DNA of 56,088 bases from Porphyromonas levii DSM 23370 (lineage in GTDB: Bacteria > Bacteroidota > Bacteroidia > Bacteroidales > Porphyromonadaceae). This document shows, one piece after another, positions 51,998-56,088 of the stretch. The DNA is taken from positions 1 to 56,088 of the forward strand of contig NZ_KB904294.1 in the NCBI RefSeq assembly GCF_000379925.1, in the 5' to 3' direction. The notes under the pieces are model-generated. The model was not told where the DNA came from. It saw only the letters and a program-made list of their open reading frames with translations, and searched no databases. Numbering within the stretch: position 1 is the first letter of the stretch; the number at the start of each line of letters is the position of its first letter. The position numbers and the translations under genes were made by a program.

Positions 51998-53314
51998 TTA
52001 TATGGACTTTTGTCCTTGTAATATCTTATTAAGTGGCATCAGAAATCGCTCCAACAATCTTAAATCATCGGTAATAATATCTGCAATTCCTTGCATTTCC
52101 TGTGTTATCGGTAGTATTTTACCGTAATTTGTCTCCATCCCTTTTGGAAAACTTATTTCCACAACATAAAAGCCATCGGCATTTGGTAGAGTAGATACGC
52201 TCTCAACCCTTCCATACAGATAGCCAAATTCTTGATCTGGAAAATTTTCAATTCGAACATTAACTTGCTGTCCTTTTTTTACTTTTCCTGCCCTATGAAT
52301 AGGTAATAAAGCTTTCCCTTTTGACATGGATTTGGTGTGGGGTATTACTGAAAATACGGTTTCTCCCAAGTTCACATTTTGATTAGCAGTCCAAACTCCC
52401 ATTTGTGTTACAACTCCATTGATAGGACTTTTTAGTACGTACGTATGCTCCCATTCCTTAATTTGTGCTTTTAAAGTTTCTACCATATTACGGAACTCTA
52501 ATCTGTACCTTTGATCCTTTTCAACAGTTAATTGTTTTAAATCCAAAAATGTATCTTCGTCTTTTAGTAGCTGTAAATGTGATTGTTGCATTGACAAGAA
52601 ATATGAAGCGTAAACTTGCTTTTGTTGAAGAAAATTTTTTTTAGAAAGATCATATTCATTGCCAGAAATAATGTTTTTTATCAATAATATTGAGTCTCGT
52701 TCAAAAATGCTCTTTGCTATAAGGTATTGTTCTTCAACTAAAGATTTTTGGTTTGTGATATGGTGATGCTGTATTTTTTGTAGAGCCATTTCTTGATTTT
52801 TTAAAGCGATTTTCTTTGGGTAATAATCTAATTCTCTGTGAATTAAATAATTATTCAAACTCGTAACAAAATTTGCGTAAGCAATCTGGTTTACTCCAAG
52901 TGAAAAAGTCTTCTCTTTAAAAATAGACGCATTCCTTATAAAATCATCATCAGATTTACATTGCCCTATTAATTCAATCAGATAAAACATATCTGAACTA
53001 TTGGCAGGATTTCTGATAACTGCAAGTGGAGCATCTATTTCAACAGGTTCATTATTGTTTACATAAATACAATCTATCTTCCCGCTAGATTGAGCAATGA
53101 TACTTACAGGGGGATCTATTGTTGTTACTGTAATTTTTGCATTTATAGTATCAGGATATTTGAACTCCCAACTGCCAAATAATAAAATAATTACAAAAAA
53201 GAACACCGTACTAATGCCATAGTGGGAGGTCCATGAAGGAATCTTGCCTATGATTTCCTGTACTTCTTCACTGTAGACCTCAAGTTCACACTTATTTTTG
53301 TTGGAATCCTTCAT
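51998..53314 (-). CDS. HlyD-family secretion adaptor
   Basis: A 438-aa membrane fusion protein with one N-terminal helix (ISTVFFFVIILLFGSW, about residues 35-50), a biotinyl-lipoyl-like half (SIIAQSSGKIDCIYVNN), a long coiled-coil hairpin (about 150-285), then the second half-motif (VLKSPINGVVTQMG) and a beta-barrel. It connects an inner-membrane ABC exporter to the outer membrane. It starts 3 bp after the exporter gene, so both form a type I secretion unit. Confidence 0.88.
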   Translation of the reverse strand: MKDSNKNKCELEVYSEEVQEIIGKIPSWTSHYGISTVFFFVIILLFGSWEFKYPDTINAKITVTTIDPPVSIIAQSSGKIDCIYVNNNEPVEIDAPLAVIRNPANSSDMFYLIELIGQCKSDDDFIRNASIFKEKTFSLGVNQIAYANFVTSLNNYLIHRELDYYPKKIALKNQEMALQKIQHHHITNQKSLVEEQYLIAKSIFERDSILLIKNIISGNEYDLSKKNFLQQKQVYASYFLSMQQSHLQLLKDEDTFLDLKQLTVEKDQRYRLEFRNMVETLKAQIKEWEHTYVLKSPINGVVTQMGVWTANQNVNLGETVFSVIPHTKSMSKGKALLPIHRAGKVKKGQQVNVRIENFPDQEFGYLYGRVESVSTLPNADGFYVVEISFPKGMETNYGKILPITQEMQGIADIITDDLRLLERFLMPLNKILQGQKSI

Positions 53315-53317
53315 GAC

Positions 53318-55531
53318 TTAGGCATTTTGATTACTAATATCTAATTGGTTTTTAACTAATTGGTAGTATACGCTTTGATTTTTTATTAACTGTTCGTGAG
53401 TTCCTTCTTCTTCAACTCTCCCTTTTCCTAAAACAACAATTTTATCTGCATTTCGAATTGTACTTAATCTATGTGCCACTATTATTACCGTCTTTCCTCT
53501 GTAAAACTCATTTAACTGTTCCATAATACTCGTTTCATTATATGTATCTAGTGCATTTGTAGCTTCATCAAGAAAAATAAATTCTGGATTTTTATAGACT
53601 GCCCGAGCAATCAAAATGCGTTGTCTTTGTCCTTGACTGATTCCGTTTCCCTCCATGCCTATTTTAGTGTTATAGCCAAGAGGAAGAGATTCTATAAAAT
53701 CTTGAATGTTTGCAACTTTTACAGAATGTGATAATCTCCCAAAATCTATATGATTAACACCTACGGCTATATTATTAGCGATGCTTTCTGAAAAAATAAA
53801 TCCATCTTGCATAACTGAGCCACTTTTACTTCTCCATAAATATGGATTAATCATATCCAAAGCAGTACCACCAACTTTGATAGTTCCTTCAGTCGGGGTA
53901 TAAAATCCCAATAATAATTTTACCAATGTCGTTTTCCCACTTCCGCTGGAACCAACAATAGCTGTTACCTTTTTCTCCGGAATAGTTAAATTGATGTTCT
54001 CTAATACAAAGTCTCGTTTTGCCCCATTATAACTAAAGGATAAATCTTTTAGTATAATATCATGCTTTTCGGGCAAACTTGTTAATTTTAAACTGCTATT
54101 TTGACTTTCATCTTCTTTTTTATAAACTTCACTCAGCCTTTCTAGACTTATCTGTGCATCTTGAAGTGCTTGTGAAAAACTTATAAAATGCTCAATAGGT
54201 GCATTTAGCTGCCCTATTATGTAAATAAGTGCCATCATCATTCCAAGTGTCATTTCTCCGTCGACAACAGCTCTTGCTGCAATGAATGAAATAAAAATAC
54301 TTGTACTTTGACTAAAAAAGACGGTTCCTAATTGTTGTAATTGCCCTAATGCTAATCCTTTTATGCTTAACTTAAATAGCTTTACTTGAATGCGTTCCCA
54401 CTGCCACCGTTTTTGTTTTTCACAATTATTTAACTTTATTTCTTGCATTCCTGTAATCATTTGGATAAGACTACTTTGTTCACGAGAGGCTTGGAAAAAT
54501 TGTTTATAGTCCAATTCTCTGCGCCGTTTCATAAAAATAAGAACCCATAGTACGTATAGAGTATTACCCACAAGGAAAACGATAAAAATTGTAATGTTAT
54601 AGTATGCGAGTATTAGTGCGAATATGATAAAGCTCACCATTGAAAAAACAGAACTGATGGAGTTATTAGTAAGAAAAGACTCTATTCGTTCATGGTCATT
54701 AATACGTTGCAATATATCTCCAGTCATTTTGCTATCAAAATATGATATTGGCAATCGCATTAGTTTCGCTAAAAAATCAGATATTAGCGAGATATTAATC
54801 CGTGTATTCATATGAAGAAGAAGCCAGCTTCTCAAGAACTCCACTGATAGCTTTGTAATAAAAAGGGTGAATTGAGCAATTAGTATAAGCGTAATAAAGT
54901 TTAAATTACTATCTCTAATTCCAACATCGACAAGTGATTGTGTGAGAAAAGGAAAGATTAGCTGTAATATGCTGACAACCACCATTCCTAATGCTAATTG
55001 ACCTAATTGCTTTCTATAGGGGGTCAAATATTTCAATATAAAATTGAACCCCCAACTATGTTCTTCTTCTTCCTCATTAATTTCAAAGAACATTGTATTC
55101 GGATCCAATAATAATACAAGTCCTTTTTCTTCTCCTTTATTTTTAGTATTACACCAATGTTTTATAAATTCAGTTTCGTCATATATAATTGAACCAATCG
55201 CTGGATCAGCAATATAGAAAAATAGTTTTGAGCCTTTACGTCTTACTTCGTAAAGCACGACAAAATGATTCTGATTCCAATGAATGATACAAGGCAATGG
55301 CGCTTCATTGGCTAGTTGTGTAAGGGATAAGATAACACCTGAAGTCCGAAAGCCTATAGACTCTGCAGCATCGCTAATTCCCAACATTGAAACTCCTTCT
55401 CGAGTAATAAAGGACTTTTCACGTAATGTTTCAAGTTGGTAATGCTTTCCATAATGCTTCGCAATCATTCTTAAACATGCGGGACCACAGTCCATACTAT
55501 CAGCTTGTAAATAAATTGGGAAACGTTTCAT
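53318..55531 (-). CDS. C39-peptidase ABC exporter for a leader peptide-bearing substrate
   Basis: This 737-aa protein has an N-terminal C39 peptidase with Gln9, Cys15 (ADSMDCGPAC), His89 (NQNHFVVLYEV) and Asp109 (YIADPAIG), so all catalytic residues are present. Membrane helices of the ABC type occupy about residues 165-455. The ATPase has Walker A IVGSSGSGKTTLVKLL, signature GISQGQRQRILIARA, Walker B EFIFLDEATNALD and switch His (VAHRLST). Such proteins cut a leader after a double-Gly-type site and export the peptide. No precursor peptide is visible in the window; it is probably to the right. The region is more AT-rich than the rest. Confidence 0.92.
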   Translation of the reverse strand: MKRFPIYLQADSMDCGPACLRMIAKHYGKHYQLETLREKSFITREGVSMLGISDAAESIGFRTSGVILSLTQLANEAPLPCIIHWNQNHFVVLYEVRRKGSKLFFYIADPAIGSIIYDETEFIKHWCNTKNKGEEKGLVLLLDPNTMFFEINEEEEEHSWGFNFILKYLTPYRKQLGQLALGMVVVSILQLIFPFLTQSLVDVGIRDSNLNFITLILIAQFTLFITKLSVEFLRSWLLLHMNTRINISLISDFLAKLMRLPISYFDSKMTGDILQRINDHERIESFLTNNSISSVFSMVSFIIFALILAYYNITIFIVFLVGNTLYVLWVLIFMKRRRELDYKQFFQASREQSSLIQMITGMQEIKLNNCEKQKRWQWERIQVKLFKLSIKGLALGQLQQLGTVFFSQSTSIFISFIAARAVVDGEMTLGMMMALIYIIGQLNAPIEHFISFSQALQDAQISLERLSEVYKKEDESQNSSLKLTSLPEKHDIILKDLSFSYNGAKRDFVLENINLTIPEKKVTAIVGSSGSGKTTLVKLLLGFYTPTEGTIKVGGTALDMINPYLWRSKSGSVMQDGFIFSESIANNIAVGVNHIDFGRLSHSVKVANIQDFIESLPLGYNTKIGMEGNGISQGQRQRILIARAVYKNPEFIFLDEATNALDTYNETSIMEQLNEFYRGKTVIIVAHRLSTIRNADKIVVLGKGRVEEEGTHEQLIKNQSVYYQLVKNQLDISNQNA

Positions 55532-55545
55532 TTCAATTAATCTTC

Positions 55546-56088
55546 CTATTTTTCTTGCCCAATAATTACACCAGATTTATTATATTTAATTACATGGGGG
55601 ATTGAGGTTACCTTCATGTCTATAAACCATCGGGAAGTCTGACTGTTTGTCGTAAAGTAGCAGTGTTTTTCTTTGTCAAGTCTTAGCTCCTTAACTCTCT
55701 TTTTCCAATCAGCACTATTATCCATAAAAGTAATAAATACATATTCAACTCCTTTTCTCTTATTTTTCTCTCTTGTCTCTTGTTCTGCTTTAATTTTTGT
55801 AATACATGGAGAACACCATGATGCCCAAATATCCAATACTACCTCTTTCCCTCTTAATTTCTCCAAAACCTCTTCTAGTGTAGTGGTTTCACCTTGAGCA
55901 TTCACTATAACGACATCATTAGTTGCATTTGGATCAATGCTGTATTTTTTCATTAAAAAAACTGGAAGTTCAGAGGACGGGTATAGGTTAAGATACTCTT
56001 GACTATTTTTCTGAATGATATCCCATGGAGCCTCAGAATATATTCGGTCTAAATACTGAGAGATACTGATTTTAATAAGAGTAGAAGG
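55546..56088 (-). CDS. TlpA-like thiol-disulfide protein, partial (5' end beyond window)
   Basis: The frame stays open to the right edge (about 45 codons before the ATG at 55953, including DRIYSEAPWDIIQ), so the gene is longer than the visible 180 residues. The thioredoxin-like domain has the redox motif WASWCSPCITKIK and cis-Pro SIPHVI. TlpA-like proteins often accompany C39 exporters in Bacteroidetes peptide loci, and may form or reduce disulfides in the exported product. It lies 14 bp upstream of the exporter gene. Confidence 0.82.
   Translation of the reverse strand, partial: PSTLIKISISQYLDRIYSEAPWDIIQKNSQEYLNLYPSSELPVFLMKKYSIDPNATNDVVIVNAQGETTTLEEVLEKLRGKEVVLDIWASWCSPCITKIKAEQETREKNKRKGVEYVFITFMDNSADWKKRVKELRLDKEKHCYFTTNSQTSRWFIDMKVTSIPHVIKYNKSGVIIGQEK

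Overview
The window looks like chromosomal DNA from a member of the Bacteroidetes, probably Porphyromonas or a close relative. The evidence is repeated TTG-N19/20-TAnnTTTG promoters, a Bacteroidetes-type conjugative element (traA-traQ, mobA-mobB, a VirD4 coupling protein), DUF3575/OmpA/fimbrillin-like lipoproteins, and corrin-ring enzymes fused as in Porphyromonas relatives. The genus is inferred; no rRNA or housekeeping marker is present.

Region 1 (1-4696): the 3' end of an ISAs1-family insertion sequence abuts a TonB-dependent receptor that has lost its signal peptide and plug. The receptor is followed by a DUF4374 lipoprotein and a PepSY membrane protein, the XusABC-type xenosiderophore layout. 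Region 2 (4749-16107): a tightly overlapping nine-gene operon for anaerobic corrin-ring synthesis. It has four fusion or two-domain proteins (CbiH-CbiC, CbiE-CbiT, CbiG-CbiF, CbiJ-CbiD), plus CbiL, CbiA and an embedded BtuFCD-type importer. CbiA has Gly in place of the expected glutaminase Cys. Region 3 (16108-20120): on the opposite strand, a cobalamin riboswitch with a likely terminator platform precedes a BtuB-like receptor and a lipoprotein-type CbiK cobaltochelatase. Import, cobalt insertion and ring building are thus adjacent, but only the receptor/chelatase transcript carries a visible riboswitch.

Region 4 (about 20344 to past the right edge): an integrative and conjugative element. 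Its left border is marked by a 3' tRNA fragment at 20344-20369. Inside come long hairpins, two type II toxin-antitoxin operons, and two or three plus-strand lipoprotein or small genes. Then follows a minus-strand block from traA (46156) to 25484 that carries nearly the whole Bacteroidetes transfer apparatus. The traQ gene is fused to NGNWYINGE-like repeats. It is followed by ssb, a DUF3575 barrel, an OmpA/TPR lipoprotein and a run of small and fimbrillin-like lipoproteins, which may be an element-encoded surface appendage or adhesin. Ten-bp phased iterons (TCGGGCAATA-type) occur at three places: before traA, before the last lipoprotein gene, and in the divergent traA/mobA region. The mob genes run rightward from 46872 to 50597.

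Region 5 (50598-56088): cargo. It holds an acidic protein of unknown function, a gene-free segment with nested inverted repeats at 51709-51886 that looks like a structured RNA, and an AT-rich peptide-export cassette (HlyD-type adaptor, C39-peptidase ABC exporter, partial TlpA-like protein) that continues beyond the right edge.
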